From an uncultured Bacillota bacterium (GTDB lineage Bacteria; Bacillota; Clostridia; Oscillospirales; Oscillospiraceae), in contig CANSXE010000011.1 in the NCBI GenBank assembly GCA_947650875.1, positions 1 to 37,462 on the forward strand: 37,462 bases of DNA, written 5' to 3'. The notes below the pieces were generated by a model that saw only the letters and a program-made list of their open reading frames with translations, was not told the DNA's origin and ran no database searches. This document shows, piece by piece, positions 21,484 through 30,425 of the stretch; the stretch's first letter is position 1; every line of letters begins with the position of its first letter. The translations under genes and the position numbers were made by a program.

Positions 21484-23883
21484 ATGAAATATGGACACTT
21501 TGACCAACAAAAGAGGGAGTACATCATCGACCGGGTGGACGTGCCGGTCTCCTGGACCAACTACCTGGGTGTGGAGGACCTGTGCGCCGTGGTCAACCAC
21601 ACCGCCGGGGGCTACCTGTTCTATAAGAGCCCGGAGCACCACCGGATCACCCGCTTCCGGCCCAACGGCGTACCCATGGACCGGCCCGGTCACTACATCT
21701 ACCTCCGGGACGGCGAGACGGGGGAGTACTGGTCGGTGTCCTGGCAGCCCTGCGGCGGGCCGCTGGAGCACTACCGCTGCCGCCACGGCCTGAGCTACTC
21801 CGTCTACGAGTGCACCCGGGGGGACATCCACGCCGCACAGACCCTGTTTATCCCCCTGGGGGAAAATGTAGAACTGTGGGACCTGAAGCTGGAAAACACC
21901 GGCGACAGGCCCCGCTCCCTCAGCGTATACTCCTACGCCGAGTTCTCCTACCACCAGATTCCCATTGACAACCAGAATTTCCAGATGTCCCTCTACTGCG
22001 CCGGGAGCCGGTACGAGGACGGCGTCATCGACTACGAGCTGTTCTACGAGGGCGCCCACCAGTTTATGGCGGCATCCTTTGCGCCCGACGGCTTCGACTG
22101 TCTGCGGGACAGCTTTATCGGCCCCTACCGCACCGAGACCAACCCCCTGGCGGTGGAGCGGGGGGAGTGCTTCTCCTCCTTCGAGAAGGGAAACAACCAC
22201 TGTGCCGTCCTGGAAAAGAAGCTCACCCTGGCCCCCGGTGAGTCGGCCCGCCTGGTCTGGATGCTGGGGGAGGGCGGCCTGACGGAGGGCCGACGGGTGC
22301 GGGAGAAATACCGCGACTTCGCCGCTGTGGACGGGGCTTTTTCCGATTTGGCCCGGTACTGGGAGGATAAGCTGTCCCGGCTCCAGGTGACCACCCCCGA
22401 CCCGGATATGGATGTGATGCTCAACACCTGGAACCTGTACCAGAGCGAGGTAAACGTGATGTTCTCCCGTTTCGCCTCCTTCATCGAGGTGGGGGGACGC
22501 ACCGGCCTGGGCTACCGGGACACCGCCCAGGACGCCATGACCATCCCCCACTCCAACCCGGCCGGCTGCAAAAAGCGCATCATGCAGCTGATGCAGGGGC
22601 TGACCTCCATGGGCTACGGGCTCCACCTCTTTGACCCGGCCTGGTTCGGCCCCCAGCCCGAAAAGCCCGCCTACAAGTCCCCCACCGTTATCCCCACCCC
22701 GGACAAGGCCAGCATCGTCCACGGCCTGGCCGACGCCTGCGCCGACGACGCCCTGTGGCTGGTGGCCGCAGTGGCGGAGTACGTCCGGGAGATGGGGGAG
22801 CTGTCCCTCTTTGACGAGACCGTGGGCTACGCCGATGGGGGCGAGGGCACCGTCTATGAGCATTTGAAAAAGATTCTGGACTTTTCCGCCGCCCAGGTGG
22901 GCTCCCACGGCATCTGCAAGGGCCTGCGGGCGGACTGGAACGACTGCCTGAACCTGGGAGGAGGGGAGAGCGCCATGGTCTCCTTCCTCCATGTGTGGGC
23001 GCTGGAACACTTTGTGGATGCGGCCCGCTTCCTGGGCCGGGAGGAGGACGCGGCGTATTACGAAGCTATGCGCCAGACCGTCGTCCAAACCTGTGAGCGG
23101 GAGCTGTGGGACGGGGATTGGTATCTCCGGGGCGTCACCGCCGACGGGCGGAAGATCGGCACCCACACCGACCGGGAGGGCCGGGTCCACCTGGAGAGCA
23201 ACGTCTGGGCCGTCCTGTCCGGGGCGGCGGACCGGGACCGGGCGGTGAAGGCCATGGACGCGGTGGACGAGACCCTCTATACCCAATTTGGCCTGAAGCT
23301 CAACGCCCCCTGCTACACCCAGCCCGACGACGCCATCGGCTTTATCACCCGGGTCTACCCGGGCATCAAGGAAAACGGCTCCATCTTCTCCCACTCCAAC
23401 CCCTGGGCCTGGTGTGCCGAGACGGTGCTGGGCCGGGGGAGCCGGGCCATGAAATTCTATAAGGCCTTGTGTCCGGCGGCGCAAAATGATAAAATAGAGG
23501 TGCGTCAGAGCGAGCCATACTCCTACTGCCAGTTTGTCATGGGTCCCGACCACACCGCCTTCGGCCGGGCCCGGCATCCCTTTATGACGGGCTCGGGCGG
23601 CTGGAGCTACTACGCCGCCACCCGGTATATGCTGGGGGTGCGGCCCCAGTTCGGCGGCCTGCTGGTGGACCCCTGCGTCCCGGCGGACTGGAACAAATTC
23701 GAGGTCACCCGCACCTGGCGGGGGGCCGTCTACCACATCACGGTGGAAAACCCGGAGGGCGTGGAGAAGGGCGTGGTCTCTGTCATCTGCAACGGACAGG
23801 CGGCAGACGGCCTGATTCCCGTTCAGAGCGCGGGGAGCGTCAATCAGGTAGTCGTCACCATGGGAAGGAGCAAGGAACTATGA
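21484..23883 (+). CDS. GH94 phosphorylase, probably N,N'-diacetylchitobiose phosphorylase
   Basis: A 799-residue cytosolic GH94 enzyme: an N-terminal beta-sandwich (about 1-270), a linker helix region, an (alpha/alpha)6 barrel (about 310-720) and a C-terminal beta domain. It cleaves a beta-1,4 disaccharide with phosphate, giving an alpha-sugar-1-phosphate. The general-acid Asp lies in GLRADWNDCLNLGGGESAMV (about residue 484). The N-terminal run MKYGHFDQQKREYIIDRVDV and SFIEVGGRTGLGYRDTAQDA resemble the Vibrio chitobiose phosphorylase as I remember it more than cellobiose phosphorylase; other GH94 specificities remain possible. AGGAGG precedes ATG 21484. Its TGA overlaps the mutase ATG, so the sugar-1-phosphate product passes straight to that enzyme. 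Confidence 0.8.
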   Translation: MKYGHFDQQKREYIIDRVDVPVSWTNYLGVEDLCAVVNHTAGGYLFYKSPEHHRITRFRPNGVPMDRPGHYIYLRDGETGEYWSVSWQPCGGPLEHYRCRHGLSYSVYECTRGDIHAAQTLFIPLGENVELWDLKLENTGDRPRSLSVYSYAEFSYHQIPIDNQNFQMSLYCAGSRYEDGVIDYELFYEGAHQFMAASFAPDGFDCLRDSFIGPYRTETNPLAVERGECFSSFEKGNNHCAVLEKKLTLAPGESARLVWMLGEGGLTEGRRVREKYRDFAAVDGAFSDLARYWEDKLSRLQVTTPDPDMDVMLNTWNLYQSEVNVMFSRFASFIEVGGRTGLGYRDTAQDAMTIPHSNPAGCKKRIMQLMQGLTSMGYGLHLFDPAWFGPQPEKPAYKSPTVIPTPDKASIVHGLADACADDALWLVAAVAEYVREMGELSLFDETVGYADGGEGTVYEHLKKILDFSAAQVGSHGICKGLRADWNDCLNLGGGESAMVSFLHVWALEHFVDAARFLGREEDAAYYEAMRQTVVQTCERELWDGDWYLRGVTADGRKIGTHTDREGRVHLESNVWAVLSGAADRDRAVKAMDAVDETLYTQFGLKLNAPCYTQPDDAIGFITRVYPGIKENGSIFSHSNPWAWCAETVLGRGSRAMKFYKALCPAAQNDKIEVRQSEPYSYCQFVMGPDHTAFGRARHPFMTGSGGWSYYAATRYMLGVRPQFGGLLVDPCVPADWNKFEVTRTWRGAVYHITVENPEGVEKGVVSVICNGQAADGLIPVQSAGSVNQVVVTMGRSKEL

Positions 23884-25316
23884 ACAACATTAAATTCGGC
23901 ACCGGCGGCTGGAGGGCCGTCATCGGGGACGGCTTCACCAAGGCCAACGTCCAGCTGCTCACCGCGGCCCTGGCCCGGAAGATGAAGGAGGAGGGGGTGG
24001 CCCAGCGGGGCTTTCTCATCGGCTATGACCGGCGGTTCCTCTCCCAGGAGTCGGCCCACTGGGCCGCCGAGGTGATGGCCGGGGCGGGCGTCCCCTGCAT
24101 GGTGGTGGAGCGGGAGGCCCCCACCCCCCTCATCATGTTCGCGGTGAAGTACTACGAGCTGTCCTACGGCATGGCGGTCACCGCCAGCCACAACCCCGCC
24201 CTGTACAACGGCGTGAAGGTGTTTGTCAAGGGGGGGCGGGACGCCGACGAGCTGGTCACCGCCAGCCTTGAGACCCACATCGCCGCCCTGGAGGGGGAGG
24301 AAATCCCCGCCGTTCCCTATGAGGAGGGGGTGCGCACGGGCCAGATCCAGATCGTCGATCCCATGAACTCCTATATCGACTCCATCATCCGGTCGGTGAA
24401 CATGGACGCCATCCGTTCCCGGGGGCTGAAGGTAGTGCTGGACCCCATGTTCGGCGTGTCCAAGACCGCCCTGAGCACCATCCTTATCACCGCCCGGTGC
24501 GACGTGGATGTGATTCACGAGCGGCGGGACGCCCTCTTTGGGGGCCGGCTCCCCGCTCCCAACAGCAAAACGCTGATCGGATTGCAGAACTTCGTGCTGG
24601 AGAACGGCTGCGACATCGGCATCGCCACCGACGGCGACGCCGACCGGCTGGGCATCATCGACGACCGGGGGGAGTTTCTCCATCCCAATAAGATTCTGGT
24701 GCTGCTGTACTACTACCTGCTGAAGTACAAGGGCTGGCACGGGGCGGCGGTGCGCAATCTGGCCACCACCCACCTGCTGGACGCCATCGCGGCCCGGTTT
24801 GGCGAGCGGTGCTACGAGGTCCCGGTGGGCTTCAAGCATGTGTCCGGCAAAATGCTGGAGACGGGGGCGGTCATCGGTGGCGAGAGCTCCGGCGGTCTCA
24901 CCGTCCGGGGCCACATCCAGGGCAAGGACGGCATCTACGCCGCCTCCCTGCTGGTGGAGATGATGGCTACCACCGGGAGAAGCCTGTCCGAGCTGTACCG
25001 GGAGATCACGGACCAGTGCGGCTCCTTCGAGATGGTGGAGCGGGGCTACCGCTTCTCCCAGGAGGAGAAGGAGCGCATCAACAAGACCCTGATGGAGGAC
25101 AAGCTGCTCCCCGACTTCGGCGCCGAGGTGGAGAAGGTGAGCTACGCCGACGGCTGCAAGGTCTATTTCAAGGACGGCGGCTGGGTGGTCAGCCGCTTCT
25201 CGGGCACCGAGCCCCTTCTGCGGGTGTTCTGCGAGATGGACACCGTGGAAAGGGCGGCGGAGACCGCGGCCTGCATGGAGCGGTTCCTGGGCCTGGAGGG
25301 CCGGAACATCGAATGA
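23880..25316 (+). CDS. alpha-D-phosphohexomutase (probable GlcNAc-1-P or Glc-1-P mutase)
   Basis: A 478-residue phosphoglucomutase/phosphomannomutase-superfamily enzyme. The four domains' signatures are present: phosphoserine loop AVTASHNPALYNG (Ser about 103), metal loop ATDGDADRLG, sugar-binding loop GGESSGG, and phosphate-binding loop RFSGTEPLLR. The N-terminal KFGTGGWRAVIGDGFT is typical of the shorter bacterial family. It is translationally coupled (ATGA) to the GH94 phosphorylase, so its job is most likely conversion of the released sugar-1-phosphate into the 6-phosphate for glycolysis or amino-sugar catabolism. If the phosphorylase acts on chitobiose, the substrate is GlcNAc-1-phosphate (inference). 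Confidence 0.88.
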   Translation: MNNIKFGTGGWRAVIGDGFTKANVQLLTAALARKMKEEGVAQRGFLIGYDRRFLSQESAHWAAEVMAGAGVPCMVVEREAPTPLIMFAVKYYELSYGMAVTASHNPALYNGVKVFVKGGRDADELVTASLETHIAALEGEEIPAVPYEEGVRTGQIQIVDPMNSYIDSIIRSVNMDAIRSRGLKVVLDPMFGVSKTALSTILITARCDVDVIHERRDALFGGRLPAPNSKTLIGLQNFVLENGCDIGIATDGDADRLGIIDDRGEFLHPNKILVLLYYYLLKYKGWHGAAVRNLATTHLLDAIAARFGERCYEVPVGFKHVSGKMLETGAVIGGESSGGLTVRGHIQGKDGIYAASLLVEMMATTGRSLSELYREITDQCGSFEMVERGYRFSQEEKERINKTLMEDKLLPDFGAEVEKVSYADGCKVYFKDGGWVVSRFSGTEPLLRVFCEMDTVERAAETAACMERFLGLEGRNIE

Positions 25317-25323
25317 CCCCTGA

Positions 25324-25348
25324 CCCCCGCCCCAGGCGGGGGTTTTTT
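25324..25348 (+). terminator. intrinsic terminator after the phosphorylase-mutase pair
   Basis: An 8-bp perfect stem CCCCCGCC / GGCGGGGG with a 3-base loop, followed by TTTTTT. It separates the two enzymes from the kinase gene 18 bases further on. Confidence 0.92.
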
Positions 25349-25365
25349 GAAAGGTGGGGACCGGT

Positions 25366-27051
25366 ATGGAGAAACGCACACATTCCCTGCGGCAGCAGAT
25401 GTCGCTCATCATTCTGCTGTGTTGGCTGCTGCCCATGGTCATCGCCGCCACGGTGGTGGGCTGGTATCTGCTGTCCGGGGCGGGCCGGCAGAAGGAGCAG
25501 GCCATGCACCAGCAGTTCCAGCTCAACCTCCAGCTGGGGGCCGACCGGGTGAACAGCGCGGTGGAGGCCTCCCGCCTGCCCTCCTACGACCCGGAGTTCC
25601 GGGAGGGCTGGAACCAGTACCGGCGGGATGAGAACTACGCCATGCTGTACCGCAGGTCCTCCGCCCTGTTCAGCCGCCTGTATCAGTCGGACAGCCGGTT
25701 TTTTTACGGCGTGTTCTGCTTTGCCGACGACCCGGAGAACCGGGTCATCACGGTAGTAAACGGCAGCGCCGGCCTGTTCCACAACCAGGTGCGGGAGCAG
25801 TGGACGGCGGACGCGGAGGCAGTGCGGGCGCTGGCTGCCGGGCTGGACACCACCGTGGGCTTTCTGGAGCGGGAGGGCCGGGTGTATCTGGTGCGCAATA
25901 TGATGGACTCCGGCTACCGGCCCATCGGGGTGTTGGCCCTGGCCATGGACCCGGACTACTTTTTCGGGGACCTGGCCCTGCTGCCCTGGGCCTCGGCGGT
26001 GTCGGTGTCCCTGGAGCCGGAGGTGGTCCTCACCCTGAAGGGGAGCGCCCCGCCCCAGCCCGGGGGGCGTACCCTGGAGCACACCATCCAGAGCCGGGAT
26101 TACATCCTGCGGGGGACGGTCTCGGTGGACTACGCCGCCCTGCTCACCGGGGCGGAGAGCTACCGGTGGCTGCTGCCCGCTATGGGGCTGTCCCTGCTGC
26201 TGCTGCTGGCCTTTACCTTCCGCTTTTTCCGCCAAAAGATTTCCCAGCCCATCCAGGTGCTGATGGAGGGGGCGGGCCGGATCCGTCAGGGGGAGCTGGG
26301 CTGTCAGATCGAGACCGGGACGGGGAGCCGGGAGTTCCAGTACCTCACCGACTCCTTCAACCAGATGTCCGGCCAGCTGCGCCGCCAGTTCGACCGTCTC
26401 TATCAGGAGGAGCTGGCCCGGCGGGACGCCCAGATCAAGGCCTTGCAAGCCCACATCAACCCCCATTTCCTCAACAACACCCTGGAGATCATCAACTGGC
26501 AGGCCCGGATGAGCGGGGATGTAAAGGCCTCCAAGATGATCGAAGCCCTGTCCACCGTGCTGGACGCCGCCCTGGACCGGAGGGGCAGTCCCCAGGTGCG
26601 GCTGGCGGAGGAGATGACCTATGTCAACGCCTACCTCTACATCGTCAAGGAGCGGTACGGCAAGCGTCTGACGGTGGACGTGGACCTGCCCGGCGAGCTG
26701 ATGGACTGCCTGGTCCCCCGGCTTATTCTCCAGCCGGTGATTGAGAACGCGGTGGAGCACGGCATCGGCCCCAGCGGCCAGGGGCATGTGTCCCTGCGGG
26801 GTCTCCGCCAGGGGGAGCGGCTGATTTTGGAGATCGAGAACAACGGCGGACTGTCAGAGGAGGACGAGCGGCACATTGCCCGTCTCCTCTCCCCGGATTA
26901 CGATACCCAGAACGAGCCCTCGGGCAATATCGGCATCGCCAACGTGAACCAGCGCCTGCGCATCCTCTACGGGCCGGACTGCGGCCTGACCATCACCAGG
27001 GGAGAGGGGACCCGGGTAATTGCCCGGCTCACCGTGAGGGCCCGGGCATGA
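25366..27051 (+). CDS. YesM-type sensor histidine kinase
   Basis: A 561-residue membrane kinase. TM1 lies at about residues 13-35 (MSLIILLCWLLPMVIAATVVGW), an extracellular sensing domain spans about 36-265, TM2 about 268-288, then a HAMP domain (KISQPIQVLMEGAGRIRQGELG). A His_kinase domain has the phospho-acceptor in LQAHINPHFLNNTLEIINW (His about 367), and an HATPase domain carries VIENAVEHGIGPSG with the GNIGIANVNQRL lid. This is the family that pairs with YesN/AraC-type regulators to control sugar ABC importers. ATG 25366 is favoured over GTG 25354 by AAAGGTGG. The importer genes follow, and the likely cognate regulator is at 30426. Confidence 0.93.
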   Translation: MEKRTHSLRQQMSLIILLCWLLPMVIAATVVGWYLLSGAGRQKEQAMHQQFQLNLQLGADRVNSAVEASRLPSYDPEFREGWNQYRRDENYAMLYRRSSALFSRLYQSDSRFFYGVFCFADDPENRVITVVNGSAGLFHNQVREQWTADAEAVRALAAGLDTTVGFLEREGRVYLVRNMMDSGYRPIGVLALAMDPDYFFGDLALLPWASAVSVSLEPEVVLTLKGSAPPQPGGRTLEHTIQSRDYILRGTVSVDYAALLTGAESYRWLLPAMGLSLLLLLAFTFRFFRQKISQPIQVLMEGAGRIRQGELGCQIETGTGSREFQYLTDSFNQMSGQLRRQFDRLYQEELARRDAQIKALQAHINPHFLNNTLEIINWQARMSGDVKASKMIEALSTVLDAALDRRGSPQVRLAEEMTYVNAYLYIVKERYGKRLTVDVDLPGELMDCLVPRLILQPVIENAVEHGIGPSGQGHVSLRGLRQGERLILEIENNGGLSEEDERHIARLLSPDYDTQNEPSGNIGIANVNQRLRILYGPDCGLTITRGEGTRVIARLTVRARA

Positions 27052-27056
27052 CCTTG

Positions 27057-27075
27057 GTTGTTTGCACCAAACAAC
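27057..27075. promoter_or_regulatory. perfect inverted repeat upstream of the binding-protein gene
   Basis: GTTGTTTG, CAC, CAAACAAC: 8-bp perfect arms, followed by further ACAAC/GACAAC motifs to 27085. It lies just after the kinase stop and 110 bases before the lipoprotein start. It has no T-run, so an operator is more likely than a terminator. A weak TATGAT at 27127-27132 could be the promoter. Confidence 0.4.
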
Positions 27076-27184
27076 AACGGACAACAAATAGCAAGCTTGG
27101 TTATTTTTTCTTACCTCCAAAGGGTGTATGATTAGAGTGCACAAAGGGAGAGCGGATCAACCAATAAAATATGGAGGTTTTATC

Positions 27185-28513
27185 ATGAAAAAGAACAGAC
27201 TTCTTGCTTTGGGCCTTGCCAGTGCCCTGACCCTGGGCCTGCTGGCCGGATGCGGCGGCAAACCCAGCGCCCCTGGCAGCACCAGCGGCACCGGCGGTGA
27301 CAAGAGCAATTCCGGCGCCAAGCCCGCCGGCGGTGTGGAGCTGACTGTGGTCACCTCCTACGGCGGCGACGACGGCAACCGGAGCAACTATGAGAACGCG
27401 GTCGCCTCCTACGAGGCCGCCACCGGCAACAAGATTATGGACGCCTCCGGCACCTCCAACGAGGAGTGGAAGGCCAAGGTGCTCACCGACTTCCAGACCG
27501 GCACCGAGCCCGACGTCCTCTTCTTCTTCACCAGCAGCGACGCCGAGCCCATCATCCAGGCGGGCAAGGTGGTAGATATCGCCACCATCCGGGCCACTTA
27601 TCCCGACTACGCCGACAACATGCGGGACTCCATGCTGGCGGTGGCTTCCGACGGCAAAAACTACGCCATCCCCTCCTCCGGCTTCTGGGAGAACATGTTC
27701 GTCAACACCAAGGTGCTGTCCGACTGCGGCGTGGCCGTCCCCGGCCCCGACTACACCTGGGACCAGTTCCTGGCCGACTGCGAGACCATCAAGGCCAAGG
27801 GCTACGCCCCCATCGCCTGCTCCCTGTTTGAGGTCCCCCACTACTGGTTTGAGTTCTGCATTATGAACAACGGCACCCTGGGCGAGCAGCTGGCCATTCC
27901 CGGCTCCGCCACCGACGCTGTGGGCCAGAAGTGGGCCGCCGGCCTGAACGACATCAAAGACCTGTATGAGAAGGGCTACTTCCCCGTGAACACCCTCACC
28001 GCCACCGACGCCGAGACCGTCCAGCTCTTTGCCGAGGGCGAGGCCGCCTTCCTCATTGACGGCTCCTGGAAAATCAACTACTTCGTGGACAACTACGGCG
28101 ATCAGCTCAGCGACTACGCCATCTCCTACGTCCCCGCCAAGGGGGAGCGGAAGGCCAGCGAAGCCATCGGCGGCATCTCCATGGGCTACTTCATCACCAA
28201 GAAGGCCTGGGACGACCCCGCCAAGCAGGCTGCTGCCGTGGAGTTCGTCAAGCACATGACCTCTGACGACGTGATGAGCACCTTCGTCACCACCGAGGTC
28301 ACCGCCCTGAAGAACGGCGCTTCCCCCTCCGGCCTGAATCCCCTCCAGCAGGCGGCGGCTGACGCCAACGCCAGCATCACCGGCGTGATCGGCCCCGTGC
28401 AGGACACCATCACCAGCGAGAGCCGGACCGACCTCTTCGCCAACGTGCAGAACGTGGTCACCGGCAAGATGTCCGCAGAGGACGCCGTGGCTTCCGCCCT
28501 GGCCCTCAACTGA
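27185..28513 (+). CDS. ABC transporter sugar-binding lipoprotein (family 1)
   Basis: A 442-residue extracellular solute-binding protein. The lipoprotein signal MKKNRLLALGLASALTLG is followed by the lipobox LLAGC at about residue 23, and then a Gly/Ser/Lys-rich spacer. The mature domain starts with VELTVVTSYGGDDGN and has the usual family 1 pattern: a FQTGTEPDVLFFF strand, YAIPSSGFWENMFVNTKVL, and a C-terminal SEAIGGISMGYFITKKAWD region. It captures an oligosaccharide and delivers it to the two permeases that follow. GGAGG precedes ATG 27185; the frame extends further upstream without a ribosome site. The sugar is probably the substrate of the nearby GH94 enzyme (inference from context). Confidence 0.93.
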   Translation: MKKNRLLALGLASALTLGLLAGCGGKPSAPGSTSGTGGDKSNSGAKPAGGVELTVVTSYGGDDGNRSNYENAVASYEAATGNKIMDASGTSNEEWKAKVLTDFQTGTEPDVLFFFTSSDAEPIIQAGKVVDIATIRATYPDYADNMRDSMLAVASDGKNYAIPSSGFWENMFVNTKVLSDCGVAVPGPDYTWDQFLADCETIKAKGYAPIACSLFEVPHYWFEFCIMNNGTLGEQLAIPGSATDAVGQKWAAGLNDIKDLYEKGYFPVNTLTATDAETVQLFAEGEAAFLIDGSWKINYFVDNYGDQLSDYAISYVPAKGERKASEAIGGISMGYFITKKAWDDPAKQAAAVEFVKHMTSDDVMSTFVTTEVTALKNGASPSGLNPLQQAAADANASITGVIGPVQDTITSESRTDLFANVQNVVTGKMSAEDAVASALALN

Positions 28514-28526
28514 ATGTGACCGGAAA

Positions 28527-28547
28527 GGCCCCGCCTTGGGCGGGGCC
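28527..28547 (+). terminator. partial terminator inside the importer operon
   Basis: A 9-bp perfect stem GGCCCCGCC / GGCGGGGCC with a 3-base loop, then TTCTCT. It lies between the binding-protein gene and the first permease. The poor T-tract suggests leaky termination or mRNA stabilisation giving excess binding protein. Confidence 0.7.
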
Positions 28548-28572
28548 TTCTCTATAAAGGAGTGAGAATCGT

Positions 28573-29466
28573 ATGGGCCCCACGCTGTACCGAAAAAAAG
28601 CCCCGCTGATCGCCTTTCTGCTCCCGGCGTTTGTGTTCCTGATCCTGTTTCTGTACTACCCCTTTATTCAGAATATCATCAACAGCTTTTCCGACATCAC
28701 CGGCCTGGGGGCCCCGGCCCAGGGCCTGAACACCCCCTGGTACGCCAACTATGCCACCCTGTTCACCGACCCCAAGCTGCGCACCGCCCTGGGCAATACG
28801 GTACTGCTCACCATTTGCACGGTGATCTTTCAGGTGGGCATTGCCCTGATTCTGGCCCTGCTGGTGGACTCCATCCGGGTGGGGGCCCAGCTGTTCCGCA
28901 CCCTGTATTTCTTCCCCATCGTCATCTCCGCCACCGCCCTGGGCCTGATGTTCAACCTGATTTTCCTCTACAACGGCGGTATGCTCAACCAGCTGCTCAC
29001 CAACCTGGGCTTTGCCGCGGAGAACATCGACTGGAAGGACCCGGACCACTTTCTGTTCACCATGTTCGCCCCGGTGATGTGGCAGTATGTGGGCTTCTAC
29101 TTTGTGATTCTGGTGACAGGACTGAATAACATCTCCCAGGACCTGTACGAGGCCGCCGCCCTGGACGGGTGTACCGGGCTGAACCGGGTGCGCTACGTCA
29201 CTCTGCCCCTGCTGCGCAACGTGCTGTGCACCTGCCTGGTGCTGGCCATCACCGGATCGCTGAAGGTCTTCGATCTGCCCTGGGTCATGTTCGGGGCGGG
29301 GATGCCCCAGGACCAGGGCTGGCTCACCGGCACCTACATGTATGACCAGACCTTCAACCGGGGGAACGTGGACTACGGCTCCGCCATCGCCATCCTGATC
29401 GTGGTGCTGGGCGTGCTGTTTTCCAACATCGCCAACCGGGTCTTTAAGCCCCGGAACGACATTTGA
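28573..29466 (+). CDS. sugar ABC transporter permease, MalF-like
   Basis: A 297-residue inner-membrane permease with six predicted helices. The EAA loop that contacts the ATPase is DLYEAAALDGCTGLNRVRYVTLPLL, truncated here to its key pattern EAA---G. The start KKAPLIAFLLPAFVFLILFLYYPFI is typical of CUT1-family MalF/UgpA permeases. AAAGGAG precedes ATG 28573. It forms the transport channel with the permease encoded 14 bases downstream. No ATP-binding subunit is encoded in the cluster, as in many Firmicute CUT1 systems that use a shared MsmX/UgpC-type ATPase. Confidence 0.93.
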   Translation: MGPTLYRKKAPLIAFLLPAFVFLILFLYYPFIQNIINSFSDITGLGAPAQGLNTPWYANYATLFTDPKLRTALGNTVLLTICTVIFQVGIALILALLVDSIRVGAQLFRTLYFFPIVISATALGLMFNLIFLYNGGMLNQLLTNLGFAAENIDWKDPDHFLFTMFAPVMWQYVGFYFVILVTGLNNISQDLYEAAALDGCTGLNRVRYVTLPLLRNVLCTCLVLAITGSLKVFDLPWVMFGAGMPQDQGWLTGTYMYDQTFNRGNVDYGSAIAILIVVLGVLFSNIANRVFKPRNDI

Positions 29467-29480
29467 GAGGGGGGGCCGAC

Positions 29481-30335
29481 ATGAAAAAAATTACTCCCGC
29501 CAAGGCGGGAACCTATGCAGTCCTCACCTTCTGGGCGCTCACCACCCTGTACCCCTTTGTCTGGGTCATTCTGAACTCCTTCCGGGAGCGGGGTCTCATC
29601 CGCAAGGACTCCTTCTCCATCCCCCTGCCGGGGAACGGCTTTACTATGGGGAACTACGACAAGGCCATGGAGCGGTTCGACTTCGGCAGCGCCTATGCCA
29701 ACAGCCTGATCGTCTCCATCGCCGTCACCGTCGCGGTGGTGCTCATCGCCGGCTTTGCCGCCTACGGGCTGGTCCGCTTCCGCTTCAAGCTGCGGGGGGT
29801 GTGCTACAGTCTCATTATGGCGGGCATGATGTTCCCCGTGTTCTCCACCATCATTCCCGTGTTCCGCATGGAGGCCGCCTGGGGCATCGCCAGCAGCGGC
29901 AACCGGTGGCTCAGCCTGGTGGCCGTCATCCTGCCACAGATCGCCGGCAACCTGTGCTTCGCCATCATTGTCCTTATGGGCTTTATCGAGTCGGTGCCCA
30001 TGGAGCTGGAGGAGAGCGCCTACATGGACGGCTGCAATGTGTTCCAGGTGTATTTCCACATCATCATGCCGGCGGCCAAATCCTCTTTCGCCACGGTGGC
30101 CATCTTCTCCTTCCTGTGGAGCTACAACGACCTGTTCACCCAGAATTTCTTCCTCCGGGTCCCCAGGGAGAAGACCATCACCCTGCTGCTCAACGAAATC
30201 AGCTCCCAGGCCGGGGTGGACTACGGCCTGATGGCCGCATCGGTGGTGCTCATTGTGGTGCCGGTGCTTGTTGTGTATGTGGCTCTGCAAAAGCACATCA
30301 TCAAAGGCCTGACCGCAGGGGCGATTAAGGGATAA
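29481..30335 (+). CDS. sugar ABC transporter permease, MalG-like
   Basis: A 284-residue permease with six predicted helices and the EAA-type loop in PMELEESAYMDGCNVFQVYF (here EES replaces the usual EAA). The N-terminal segment YAVLTFWALTTLYPFVWVIL and the C-terminal GLTAGAIKG end are characteristic of CUT1 MalG/UgpE permeases. ATG 29481 is selected because GAGAGGGGGG lies just upstream; TTG 29463 overlaps the previous stop and lacks a site. It pairs with the MalF-like subunit. Confidence 0.93.
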   Translation: MKKITPAKAGTYAVLTFWALTTLYPFVWVILNSFRERGLIRKDSFSIPLPGNGFTMGNYDKAMERFDFGSAYANSLIVSIAVTVAVVLIAGFAAYGLVRFRFKLRGVCYSLIMAGMMFPVFSTIIPVFRMEAAWGIASSGNRWLSLVAVILPQIAGNLCFAIIVLMGFIESVPMELEESAYMDGCNVFQVYFHIIMPAAKSSFATVAIFSFLWSYNDLFTQNFFLRVPREKTITLLLNEISSQAGVDYGLMAASVVLIVVPVLVVYVALQKHIIKGLTAGAIKG

Positions 30336-30338
30336 GGC

Positions 30339-30368
30339 TTGCGCATCCGCCCCTGTTTCAGGTATAAT
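30339..30368 (+). promoter_or_regulatory. promoter of the response-regulator gene
   Basis: TTGCGC at 30339-30344, an 18-bp spacer and a perfect TATAAT at 30363-30368. It lies directly after the permease stop, so the regulator can be transcribed independently of the importer. Confidence 0.6.
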
Positions 30369-30425
30369 GAGATATCTCCGCCCACAGCGGAGGACGCCCA
30401 ATCGGAAAGCCGGGAGATGACGGTT

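Noticed and set aside
21265-23736. Long minus-strand open frame opposite the GH94 gene
   Set aside because: Antisense shadow of a high-GC gene; composition is low-complexity and nothing in it resembles a known fold, while the plus strand is a clear GH94 enzyme.
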